From Amia ocellicauda (taxonomy: Eukaryota; Chordata; Actinopteri; Amiiformes; Amiidae), in contig NC_089858.1 in NCBI RefSeq assembly GCF_036373705.1, positions 38,093,137 through 38,157,136 on the forward strand: a DNA stretch of 64,000 nt, written 5' to 3'. Both the position numbers and the translations under genes were made by a program. The notes beneath the pieces were generated by a model, which was given only the letters and a program-made list of their open reading frames with translations, had not been told where the DNA came from and did not search any database. This document shows, piece by piece, positions 49,501 to 59,570 of this stretch; position 1 is the stretch's first letter; the number at the start of each line of letters is the position of its first letter.

Positions 49501-50250
49501 CTCCTTTTAACACTTTCTTTACAGGAGCACATCACAGATTGATGCGAGGAATTTGAATTTGAATTACAATGTTTGCTTCTTGCGGTCAAACAATGAATGC
49601 CAGCCTGCCCTGCTGTACTGTGATTAAAGTCTGCCCGACCACCAGAAACTGGTTACTGTAACCCATCACCTCCTGTGACGTAACACATTCATAATGCCAC
49701 GTGACGTAGTACGTTGAAAGGCCTAGTTACCGAAAGTGGAAGTGATTGAAGAGAGGGCAACATTCAAGTTTTTTTTTTAATTAAAGCACTGTTATTGAAT
49801 GTTATGTATGAGCAGTATTTCCATAATAAAACTAAGGAGGCTCATGGTTACTCCTCCTTTCCATACAATTACACAGTAAAAATGTGCCTTAGGTTGGATG
49901 TCCGCTGAGGCCTCGACCAATCAGATCTGTATGTCAGGGTGTCAATCATAGTAGTCATTTAAAAATGCATATTTGAAACGGTGGGAATCCTAAATCACTT
50001 ATTTTTGTTCGGTGTAACTTAAAATACAGCCATTTTCTGCTTTTAAATCATTTTTTTAATTTCCTGATATGAGCGAGTTAGAGATGTCACTTAATTTCTG
50101 TGTTCATATTAAATGGTTATCTCAATTAAAGTAACTGAATAAGCTAGTTTTGTGAACTTTTATATTGAAACTAGAACATTGCAATATTTAGTTTGATTGT
50201 ATAGTGTTGGTTTATTTTGTACCTTAATAGCCTGCATAGCAGTGAATTCC
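46521..50250. other. Intergenic; no host gene recognised
   Basis: About 3.7 kb. It includes a possible short-motif repeat (47240-47570, many AGTGT and AACTCT words). Segments around 48215-48260 and 48890-48945 (GTGCGGCCCCCC) look like eroded transposon ends. No domain-bearing frame is seen. Confidence 0.5.
47240..47570. repeat. Possible non-autonomous repeat with AGTGT/AACTCT words
   Basis: Recurrent AGTGTAC, AGTGTTAAA and GTAGAGTTCAGATGAACTCTGC-type words in both senses. The style resembles short fish DNA repeats, but borders are not clear. Confidence 0.35.
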
Positions 50251-50345
50251 ATTATTATTATTTATTTATGTATTTCCTAGCAGACACACTTGTCCAGAGC
50301 GACTTACAAAATATAAGAACAATGCAAAATGCAATAATACAGTAC
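50250..50345 (+). repeat. Dispersed fish repeat fragment
   Basis: A TTATTTATTTATG run, then AGCAGACACACTTGTCCAGA and GCGACTTACAAAATA. Same core type as at 7857 and 19622. Confidence 0.5.
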
Positions 50346-50893
50346 AGTTCAAGCCTAGAAAATATCTAACAGAAAAAAAAATGTTGCTCCCCAATTATCG
50401 GTCAGGCTCTAGATACCACTCCCTCGAACATGTATTTATCAAATGCACAATAGGCCTATTACACTTTACAACGACTTTTGATTACATTTTTGGCCTGAGA
50501 GTTTGATTCCCAGTCGTATCAGTATAATGACCTAAATTGTTATTTATTTTAAACCACTCCAGATCTCCATCCTTGTATGAAACTATATTGGAATAAGACG
50601 TGTACATTTCTACATTCGGTTCATTGTCTCACAGAAATCCTAAACCATTCAATGAACCAGAGTTTTGACAAACTATTGATAAGGACAAACCTGAATTCAG
50701 AAGTGTGTCATGCAAATTACAGGACCACCAGAAATCTCCTAGAAACAGAAGAACAGACTGCTGCTGTCTTTCTTAGTGCAGATGCATCAACTCAATACTC
50801 ATCTCCGTAATTAATTAATTAGTGAAAGACACAACAGCAATACACACAATAATAATAATAATAATAAAATGGTGATGATAATAATTATTATTA

Positions 50894-50915
50894 CGGAAGA
50901 GTATTAGGGCCACGA
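50894..50915 (+). repeat. Left terminal inverted repeat
   Basis: 22 bp, CGGAAGAG-TATTAGGGCC-ACGA, matching the right end 56832-56853 exactly in reverse complement. It is followed by an A run and a GCCAATGC block, also mirrored at the right end. Confidence 0.96.
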
Positions 50916-50931
50916 AAAAAAAAGCCAATGC

Positions 50932-51080
50932 AAGTTTAAAGTAGAAATTTCGAGAATAAAGTCGGCATTTTTACTTTAAAGTCAGAATTCCGAGTTTATT
51001 GTCGGAATGAAGTTTTGAGAATAAAGTCGGAATTCCGAGATTAAAAAAGAAATGTAGAGAATAAAGTCAGCACTTTAATA
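50932..51080 (+). repeat. Left subterminal repeat array
   Basis: Repeated ~20-bp units of the form AATAAAGTCGGAATTCCGAG. Two blocks recur perfectly at the right end: TAAAGTAGAAATTTCGAGAA plus its continuation (50935-50964, mirrored at 56730-56758) and 50973-51008 (mirrored at 56661-56697). Probable transposase-binding sites, by analogy with other elements; this is inference. Confidence 0.85.
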
Positions 51081-51118
51081 AGGTCTAAAACGTCATATGG
51101 CATCTGAGTCTCGTCATA

Positions 51119-52511
51119 ATGCCGTCTACAGAGGATGTAGAGAAAACCTACTTTAATATGGGATTTAACAATAAGGAAATTCTCTCTCTTTTAGGCATCA
51201 TGTAGGCATCATGTAAGCATAAGCATTAGGTCTTTGAAAAGATTGTGCCAAAAGTTGAATTTGTTTAGAAGGAAGAATGCATCAAATGTGGGCGAGGTGG
51301 CTTCATTCGTGCAAAGTGAACTAGCGAACAATGGCCAGATGCAAGGATATCGATGGCTACACCTGCGGGCGATACAGAGAGGATATGTTGTATCTCAAGA
51401 CACAATAAGACAACTAATCAAGCTGATCGATCCTCAGGGCTGGAGCTAAGGCGGATGCGACGTCTCAGACGACGCCATTACAGCACTAAAGGTCCCAACG
51501 CGCTCTGGCATATGGATGCTTATGACAAATGAAAGTCATATGGCATCGCAATTAATGGATGCATTGATGGTTTCAGTCGATATGTCGTCTGGATGGAAGC
51601 TTACAATACAAATAGTGACCCAAAAGTAATAGCCGATTACTTCATCAAAACCGTTACACGCTTGCAAGGATGCGAATACGCGCCGACAGAGGCACCGAAA
51701 ACGGACACGTTGAGAATATGTTGGTGTTTTTGCGTAGAAACCACACAGATGCCTTTGCTGGACACAGGAGTTTCATGTATGACGCAGCACAGCAAATCAA
51801 AGGATTGAGTCGTGGTGGGGCATCTTAAGCAAGCCAAGTGCGCAGTTTTGGATTCATCTTTTCCAAAGACTCCAGCATGACGGATACTTCTCGGGTGATT
51901 TCTTGGATAAAAGTCTTATCCAGTTCTGTTTCCTCAACCTTATTCAGGTAAACATACCTTTCATTTTAGCTTTCATAATATACAAATCATCATCCTCTTG
52001 TGTCGGTGAGCAATGCACATCCTAATTGTTTGCGTCCGTGCTGTATATGTGCCAATGTGCGTAATAGTACGCATATGTGCTTACGTGCGTAATAGGTTAC
52101 TTACGAGGATAGCGCTCTCTATCTCTCTCCAAATATATATATATATATGAGAGAGAGAGAGGACCACTGTCCCATAGAGAATAACAGCAGAGAGACACAG
52201 TTCTAACCTTGGTTACTAATGTCTTTGTTTATTGTGCAGGATGAAGTTGATGAAGTGGTGAGGACATGGAATTCTCACAAAATCCGACCATTGAGTATAC
52301 ACTCCCAGAAATGTAGGGTGCTGGAGACACACTCAAGCAAGTGGCTGTGTGTAAGGAGGAATGTGTAGCTAAAAGTCAGTACCCCTGTGATGAAACTGTT
52401 TTTGTGATGAAACTTCTAATGCAGGAAAACGGATGGGATGCTCCTAAAGATGCATTTTCCGCAGCAGAATTGTACACCTTGCTGAGAATGGAAATAATAA
52501 ATAGTATCTAG
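51119..52511 (+). pseudogene. DDE integrase-type transposase, two exons, broken
   Basis: Start ATG at 51119; exon 1 ends 51947 (CAG/GTAAAC), exon 2 runs from 52240 to TAG at 52509-52511. The N-terminal region (NMGFNNKEILSLLG, then SLKRLCQKLNLFRRKN, GYRWLHLRAIQRGYV) is helical and probably DNA-binding. The integrase core follows: ALWHMDAYDK (first Asp), GCIDGFSRYVVWMEAYNTNS, IRADRGTENGHVE (second Asp) and ANQRIESWW (Glu, 40 residues on). Exon 2 gives DEVDEVVRTWNSHKIR and a Cys-containing tail (CKEECVAKSQYPCDETVF). Lesions: an 11-bp tandem duplication (51194-51215), a one-base loss near 51439, TGA at 51530, frame breaks near 51675 and 51780, and one in exon 2 near 52350. Related integrase-core genes are common in fish and invertebrate genomes. 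Confidence 0.9.
51194..51215 (+). repeat. 11-bp tandem duplication breaking the transposase
   Basis: GGCATCATGTA occurs twice in direct succession (51194-51204, 51205-51215). Removing one copy restores the frame between LSLLG and the SISIRSLKRL segment. A simple replication-slippage lesion. Confidence 0.9.
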
Positions 52512-53651
52512 GATATTAGAATTACTGTAGTATAGGTCAGCTTCTACCAGGTGTACATATTTAGTTTTGGTCGTTTGAACAGGCTTTGTACACTTGTGAA
52601 CAGCAGCACTACAGTTTTTTTTTTTACATATTTGCTTTCTGTATTAAGTTATTATGATAAAAATATGAGGATAGAGTTAATCGCATATGGTATGTGAATA
52701 GTTGAATAGTTGATCCTTACAAACAAATAGTGCAACATGCAAGCACACTGAATAGTGAAATAACTTTGCAAACATACGCAGCAACATTCATGGATTTTAG
52801 ACATGAGGACACATTTAAAGTGTGTGAGTATATGTATTGCTAGCTATGTTAATGTGTGTGTGTGTGTGTTAATTGGTTAAATTAAGTTCTATGGGCACAC
52901 TATAAGAAATTGAAGCATGTTAGTTTAATTAACCTCTTTTAATAAACCATTGTGGCTCATCCAGACTTGAAAGGACATTTCAAATACAAAAAACAAGTTG
53001 TTTTAGTAACAAAGTATTGTTTAATTACCCTGTATGTCCAACAGACATGTTAAAATAAACGTACGTGTTAAGAGCATCAGCAATTTAAAAAAATCTAAAC
53101 AAAAAAGTAAAACTCCCTTCAAAATGATTTGGAGATGAATAGCACAACATGGTAAAGCTATAAGCTAAAAGTGCATGGGGAGTATAAACATTTTAATCTG
53201 AAATGTGCAGTGTATAGCCTTAAAACACAAGAGGTAGTAATAAAACACTGGAAATGTTCAACAATGTAAATGTAAAATGTATAAAATGTGAAGGAATACT
53301 GCATAATTAACACCATAAAAGCACTACAGGGTTTTTTTGTGTTTGTGTGTGTGACAACACAGTTGACTGTTTTCACTGTCTTCCTAATGTATCTTTTGGA
53401 CAGCAGATGAGGTGAGGAGTATTTTTTCTGTGGTTTTTGTTAGGCCATAGATAGGTATAGTTCAGGAGAAGTTCTAAGGATGGGATAAGCTGTAGCGCCG
53501 ATGTAGTCTGGAATAATGCACATAATGGAAAAATGACCAGCTAAAAGATACCGTCATGTCTAAGAGGGCTGTAGATGGAGGGGATGACTGCTCGTGTTCC
53601 TCTAAAATGTAAAAGCCTGCCATTTTTCAGAACCTCATATTTCTACATAAA
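52512..53651. other. Spacer between the two transposon genes
   Basis: About 1.1 kb between the 3' ends of the integrase-like and HECT-like genes, with a short (TG)n near 52855. No gene visible. Presumably it holds the two 3' UTRs. Confidence 0.7.
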
Positions 53652-55463
53652 CTAGACTATGTCCATCACCCAGATATTGCTCTCCAGAACAATATTGAAC
53701 TCTGCACGAAACTGTGGATAATTGTCATAGTGGTCGCACAGCTGCAGTATCATGCCACATGTGCGTTCAACTGGCCGTCAACTGAAATCAGACATCACCT
53801 CAAATTCGATGCTGATGCTGCGCGAGACAATAAGATTGGAGCCTGTGCAGAAACATAAAAATGTTCAGAGTTTTTCATCATCCAATTCCCGGATATACTT
53901 TCTCAGGTGATTCTCCACTTCTTTTTGTTTTCCCGTCATCTCAGCTGGGAATGCCAACAGCCTCAACACCTCCTTTGATGTTGGATGGAAGTCATCATAG
54001 AGCCTTTTCAGTTCTTCATAGTCCACTGCAATGCATGGTTTTATGATGTCCCTCCAACAGTCAATGACAAACATTGGTTTTTGAACAAGCTCTTTGTGAA
54101 CTAGTTCCATTAAAATTGCTGAAAGTGTATCAGCAGTGACTCTTTTTCTGCATTCATAGTTGTCAAGCACCTCTATGAGGTCCTCGTAGTCAACAGAAGT
54201 GAAGTCTTGTAAGGCTTGCTTCAGGATCTCTCGTTCTTGGGAACTAACAAAATGAAGAAAGCTATCTATTAAGTTGCTGTACACTACTCCATATAGCATC
54301 TCCTCATCAAAAGGTGGTGCAAGTTTGATGGGAAGGTAGTGGACATCTTGATACCCTCTCAAGAAAATCCGGCCAATGGCTTTCCATGTGTCAGCATTAA
54401 AATCATGTCAGATGAAAGGCACAGTGAATGTTGTTCCTAGGGTGCAGAGTTCATAGAACTCCTGCCAGAAAGCACTGTAGCTATCTCTGAGAACCCCTGA
54501 ACCAGCTGCTGGTTCAACAGAATTATCTGGGAGAATGCGCCTCACCGTCAGTGGTCTGGTGATTGTTTCTGGGTCTGAAAATGCTTCTATCATGTCACTG
54601 AGGACATTTACATGACATACAGTCAAAACCTTGGCTTCAGGCTCATAAATCACTGTGTCATTCTGACAAAAAGCAGGTTCTTTGATTGGGCCAAATGTAA
54701 TTTTGGGATCTGATACATTATGTGGGTGATCTGTTACTACCTCTAAAAGATGCATTTGCACAATTCCATCATCTTCCAATCTTCCCTCTTGGATTGCTGT
54801 GCGGTCTGACAGACCTATGGTGACAAACTGATTTTCAGAAACTGACTGACCTGCCACTGGGTGATGAAGAGAGAAAAGGTCACCACCATCTTCTGAGTCT
54901 GTGGTAGAAAGCCTTTCATTTGACTGTAGTTTTTGCTCAGTTGCAAGGTAAAAATGCAACATTGGTAATTTGACAGTGTCATATATTGTGCCAATTGACA
55001 TATCCTGAGAGAGAGAGTTTTGCTTGAAGTCCCATACATCAAATGTGAAGTCTGACTCAGAACCTTTGCTTGATACACCATTTGGGAAAAAGAGGGATTT
55101 ACCTTCAATTAAGATCTCATTAAATCCAGAATGAATATCCATATTGACTTTTCTAGTGCCTCCTCCTTGTTTAGCTCTAACCTGTTTGGTGCTACTTTCA
55201 TCTTTATGTATCCATCCTAACTCGATATTACGTGTTTTGTTCCTTGGTCTGGATTTAGATGTAGGTTGAGGATCCTCATCACTTTCATTAGATTCCTTTC
55301 TTGATTTCATTTTCTCTCTAAGTTTTTCTAGAAGACCCATTTTTCGTTTTGGAACAGGCTTCTGTGTTCTACAAAAATTGTAGAGTGCAAATCTGTCTCC
55401 ATAAGATGGAATGTAGTTTGCCAAAGCTCCATACTCCATAAGAAGGATGACATCTTGGTCTAT

Positions 55464-55504
55464 CTGTAAAGAAAATGCTTGATGAGTACAGGGACACACT
55501 ATTG

Positions 55505-55558
<54 letters not shown>

Positions 55559-55576
55559 TTTGATATACTGTATATA

Positions 55577-55610
<34 letters not shown>

Positions 55611-56161
55611 TGTATATATACAATATCTGATATCAATAGCTTTTACTACATACATCAATAACAGTAATGTGATATATTTGGGATAACTTCAGTACTTTCA
55701 TATAATATTAAATCAGGTGATCAGCGATAAAACACTGTCTTCTGTTATTATTGTAATTATACCAGCCTGACATTGTGACACTCACTAACATGTGGTCACA
55801 TTTGTGAATATGTAATATATGTGTTATTATTTTATTAGATTTGTTTTAACACAATTCAACACTGCTGTCCTGCCCCTAGCAACATAACCAGGCACAACAA
55901 CTTTAGTTGGTTACGATATTTTCACAGTAGGCTACTTCATTCACATGCACAGTTCTGTATCCCATACAAAGGTAGCCCCATATATGGCCCGGAGCTCCAT
56001 TATATAAGTAACGTAACTACTGCGGCGGTGGCGTAATGTATTACGTTCCGTATATTACGGAGTGGGGGCACAAATGGGGCTACCCAGAGGGCCACCTATG
56101 TAGGCTATGGGATACAGAACTGTGCATGAAAGAAGTACTGTCTTCATATGGGGAGTGTTAC
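55464..56161 (-). other. Intron of the HECT-like gene
   Basis: A 698-bp intron on the - strand: donor GTAACA after AAG (56161-56160), acceptor TTCTTTACAG (at 55464). It contains long TA microsatellites (55508-55553 and 55577-55618). Confidence 0.85.
55508..55618. repeat. TA microsatellites
   Basis: Two runs of TA dinucleotides (about 45 and 30 bp) separated by a short irregular TATAC-containing stretch, inside the HECT-like gene intron. Confidence 0.95.
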
Positions 56162-56639
56162 CTTTTGCTCTTCGAGGAGCTGGAGAGCTTCCTCTGGCAC
56201 TCCCCGCTCCCGGAGGAACTCAATAACGGATGTATTCATAACTGCACATAACTGCAAAATAGCATAACAACTCTGTGACAAATCTGAAATGTTAAAAATG
56301 TATAGACTATTGATTTTGGTGTTGTTTGTAATGTGGAGTAGGCTACATGTGGTAAATAAGGAGAGAGTTAATTGTATGGACTTGTGCTGTCGCGTACACG
56401 GACAGCTGTGGACACTGTCCATGGATGTGTTTAGTTCTGTTTATAGCCTACTACTTTCTGGAGTCTCTGCACATTATCAATCCAGCCATATAGCCTACTA
56501 CATTTTGACATGGTCTTGTTAATATATACGTAACGTTTAACTTGATACAGCATACCTTTAGTACGTACTAGCGTGCATGTGGCTTGCTCTCATGTGATGG
56601 TATGTGATCCCGCAGTTTTCTCACAATGTATTTTGACTT

Positions 56640-56800
56640 TAATCTTGAAATTGCGACTTAATTCCGACAATAAACTCGGAATTCTGACTTTAAAGTCGAA
56701 ATGCCGACTTTATTGTCGAAATGTTATTTCGACTTTATTCTCGAAATTTCTACTTTAAGCTTGGAATTCCGAGTTTATGCTCGAAACACAGGGGTACTTT
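56640..56800 (-). repeat. Right subterminal repeat array
   Basis: Complement of the left array, but with one extra ~32-bp unit (56698-56729) between the two shared blocks. Unit form CGACTTTATTCTCGAAATTT. Confidence 0.85.
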
Positions 56801-56831
56801 TTTTTTTTGCATTGCCTTTTTTTTTTTTTTC

Positions 56832-56853
56832 TCGTGGCCCTAATACTCTTCCG
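56832..56853 (-). repeat. Right terminal inverted repeat
   Basis: TCGTGGCCCTAATACTCTTC plus CG, the exact complement of 50894-50915, with TA following at 56854-56855. Confidence 0.96.
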
Positions 56854-56856
56854 TAA

Positions 56857-57292
56857 ATAATAAAACCAAGTGTGTGTAAACAGAATAAATAGGAATAAAT
56901 ATGAAAAACAAGCAAATAGTGAGTTAATGACAGCCCTGTGCACTGCTGTACACAAAATGCCAGAGCTCAGCTTCTACATCCCTGGGAACAGTTCAAACAT
57001 TTGCTATTATTAATGCTCTCCAGATTTCACATTGTTTACTACTAAGCAGTTTTGTTAAAAACTATACTTTCTTATTAGTTTTGAAATTGTGAAGTTACAT
57101 TGCTATTGTCAGACTCAGCTTTTAAAGACTGGGAATGTAGAGGGTCCAGTGTCCAGTGTTAAAATCTCTTGTTCTCTTGCAGGAGTCTATGTGGCGTTAC
57201 TCTCAGGAAGCACCTCACACCCTCCCCTGAACCAACTCTGTGCAGCTACACAGTACAGTGAATACAGTGAAGGTATAAGAGGAGATGACATT
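56857..57292. other. Intergenic, nothing recognised
   Basis: Between the large transposon and the next repeat. No gene seen. Confidence 0.6.
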
Positions 57293-57364
57293 GGTCTAGA
57301 GCAGGGGTTCCCAACCCTGGTGCGGGAGGACCCTCTACCCTGCTGGTCCCAACTGAGCTCTCAG
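57293..57364. repeat. Dispersed fish repeat, copy 3
   Basis: GAGCAGGGGTTCCCAACCCT, then a CCTCTACCCTGCTGG block and AACTGAGCTCTCAG; same family as 25740 and 37868. It is broken off at 57364 by the insertion of the element that starts at 57367. Confidence 0.65.
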
Positions 57365-57366
57365 TA

Positions 57367-58074
57367 CAGAAGAATCGCGCTGCCAGATGAATTTTCAAAT
57401 TTCGATTTCAAAAAACAAAATTTCGAGTTAAAAACTCGAAATAGCCACTTTAAAACTCCAATGATGTAGCTCCAGCAAAAGCTAATGTGAGGGGAATGCA
57501 TTGTGCCTCAAAATCTACAAAATGCCTCAAATAGCAGATCTTGTAAGATTCTACTTTAGACTTGCATTTAGTAATTAGGAGATATAGGCAATGTTAGCAC
57601 ATAGTCATGGTGTTATCATAAGTTACAGAACTTTGAAGGGAGTTTGCCAGAAACGTGGACTATACAGGATAAAACACTATTTGGACTTGGTTCATGTGAT
57701 GACGTTTATACAAAAGAAATCAGGACAGTACACCTGCTTGCAATTCAAAGAGTGTTTATTGTGACACAGGATATTATAAGACAATTTAAAATGTAATTGA
57801 TCCACAGGGTGCTCAATTCAGGTGAGCTCGCCGTTTAGAAAGACGGCAATATCACAGTAGAGGTCCAAATGTAGGTGGTCTTCATCTCCCTGATCCCGGA
57901 GAAAATCAGTAATCACCCATTATCACTATTAGTAACTTAATTTCCACATCACGACATACCCAATCCAAAGTATTGCTTCCTAACAGTTGCCTGTGTTTAA
58001 AAGTTGCACTTTCCAAGTTGTCGAGTCAAAATTCTGAATTCAAAATTCTTTCACCTGGCCCCAGGGCTCTTCCA
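57367..58074 (+). mobile_element. 708-bp deleted relative of the integrase/HECT transposon
   Basis: Ends are imperfect inverted repeats of each other (left CAGAAGAATCGCGCTGCCAG, right complement TGGAAGAGCCCTGGGGCCAG) and resemble the CGGAAGAG-TATTAGGGCC end of the 6-kb element. TA lies on both sides (57365-57366, 58075-58076). Subterminal TTTCGAG/CTCGAAA words recur. Inside is the front part of the same type of integrase. The rest, including any HECT gene, is gone. Confidence 0.78.
57522..57872 (+). pseudogene. Integrase-type transposase relic (N-terminal part)
   Basis: ATG at 57522 opens MPQIADLVRFYFRLAFSN, and after a TAG and frame shifts the sequence reads MLAHSHGVIISYRTLKGVCQ, KRGLYRIKHYLDL, HLLAIQRVFIVTQDIIRQF, IDPQG and RRLERRQYHSRGPN. 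These match, in order, the region of the 51119 gene before its catalytic Asp. The sequence stops just before the ALWHMD motif. It is diverged from the 6-kb copy, so it is a different subfamily. Confidence 0.85.
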
Positions 58075-58889
58075 TACATCAGCATATCTCACTACAAAGG
58101 AAAGAATTGTGCTTGTGCGCAGTTCAAGCAAGTGCGCAGCTCATTGCAGCTCATCCTCTCATCTCTGGGAGTGCACGACACACACATCTTGGAAAGAACT
58201 TTGGGGAGCGCGCCTTATCATTGGACCGCACAGCAAGGATAATACTCATCATATCCTCATTCAATGTTGGCTAAATATAATTTAAGCTAAAACGTATTGC
58301 AAACTTTTTCCCCTGACCATGAAGGCTGCCGGAGCTCCAGCCCAATTTAACCCCTGCTTGTGACGGTGTTTACAAGTGTGTAGCAAATACAGCACTAAGA
58401 GTTCGGTTACAGAAATAGACTAGTGACCGATGGTGTAAACAAATCATGAGAGAGAGCAGATAACAATTAACTCATCTTTAATGTAATGAATTAACTCAGT
58501 GCAGCACTGTACTTTACTGTATTCTATATCTGAAAACAAGAGAGTACCTTATTATTAGTCATGTATGCAGAAGAAATACTGCCACCTATTGGATGGAATG
58601 TAGAACTTATCAAGAGAATGCTATAATTGAATACGGTAGCAGATACAATTGAACAGAAGACACAACATAGGCCTAATGGAATAATGAGAGTAAACATGTT
58701 TTTACTGCAAAATCTTAAGTATGGCACATTACAGTATCCCCTATGTTACTGTAATGATGATAGTAACTTACTAACCTTCTTCCACCCCCACCCACCTTCT
58801 CTCTCTCTCTCTTCTCCTCCTTTCCTCAGCAGTTTGTGCTCCACCTGCTCAATGCTCACTGGCTCCAGTCCCATCCCTGCCCCTGTCAG
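58075..58889. other. Intergenic
   Basis: About 800 bp with a CT-rich run near 58800. No gene recognised. Confidence 0.6.
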
Positions 58890-59570
58890 CTCTATATCAA
58901 TCAATCAATTTTTATTTGTATAGCGCCCTTCGCAGGGTAGCCACAGAGCGCTTTACAGACAGGTAAACATACAACAAACGTATAGCAAAATAAAAAACAT
59001 AAATAAAATCAAATCAAATATAGACCTGTAAACATTTTACATGATCTAGAATAAAGTGAGTGAACATTTAAGTAAATAAACCATTTAGGCACGGAGGAGA
59101 GAAAAACAAAAAACTCCTATGGATGGCATGTAGGAGAAAATGAATCTCTGGGGGTCCACGGCTTAGGGCCTAGGCCTAATGGTTGCCTCCCCTCCAGGCA
59201 GCATAGTTATTACAGCAGCAAGGTGATCAGAAAGTTCTATATCTGTGCTGCTGGCTGTGCTCTTCCCTCTGGAGGAGGCCTCTCGCTGGCCATCGGGGGT
59301 GGAGGGTTTGGACCATCAACAGGCTTTGGGTTGCGATGGCTCGTCAAACCTTGGGTGTGGATGCCCCGTTGACCCTCCGTGGTGAGGTGCTTCTGGGATG
59401 GGTTGTGCCTCATCAGACTTCCATGGTGGCGGACAAGGTGCCTCGTTGGACCCTCAGAGGAGGCTGTTGCTGGAAGACAAGAGGGCAGTCGTGCTCAGAT
59501 ACTGGTCATGCAGTGCAGGACATTTCCAAAGACAGTTGTGCAATTGCATGTCCATGGCACACCGGCAGCA

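Larger units (their letters stand above)
53652..56239 (-). pseudogene. SAM-like plus HECT ubiquitin-ligase-like transposon gene, two exons
   Basis: Exon 1 (56239 down to 56162, 26 codons) and exon 2 (55463 down to 53652) join in phase 0, about 629 codons. The splice join makes a SAM-like helical module: FLRERGVPEEALQLLEEQK then IDQDVILLMEYGALANYIP. A basic stretch (KRKMGLLEKLREKMKSRKES) and a long acidic middle follow. The C-terminal third is HECT-like: RDSYSAFWQEFYELC, then KPMFVIDCWRDIIKP, and a C-lobe with the candidate catalytic Cys in RTCG (about 53757-53759), ending VMDIV. Three TGA codons interrupt one otherwise continuous frame (54408-54410, 53865-53867, 53778-53780). Two of them stand where Arg is expected. 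The layout resembles fish proteins annotated as G2/M-specific E3 ligase-like. Ligase activity is family inference. Confidence 0.87.
50894..56853. mobile_element. ~6-kb DNA transposon carrying an integrase-type transposase and a HECT-domain gene
   Basis: The two ends are perfect inverted repeats. The left begins CGGAAGAGTATTAGGGCC and the right ends in its exact complement, 22 bp in all, and 25 bp if the flanking TTA/TAA is counted. TA lies on both sides (50892-50893, 56854-56855). Inside are ~190-bp subterminal inverted repeats, then two genes tail to tail: the integrase-like gene (51119-52511, +) and a SAM-like/HECT-like gene (53652-56239, -). The gap between them has no gene. Ends, gene pair and TA flanks show that this is one unit. 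It is now inactive because both genes are broken. The superfamily is not assigned: TA flanks do not fit Ginger or Maverick elements, which use longer target duplications. Confidence 0.9.

Noticed and set aside
53842..53867. A splice acceptor (TTCTGCACAG) starting a separate last exon of the HECT-like gene
   Set aside because: The sequence is continuous in frame through this point (FCTGSNLIVSRS), so no intron is needed; the apparent end was only a TGA.
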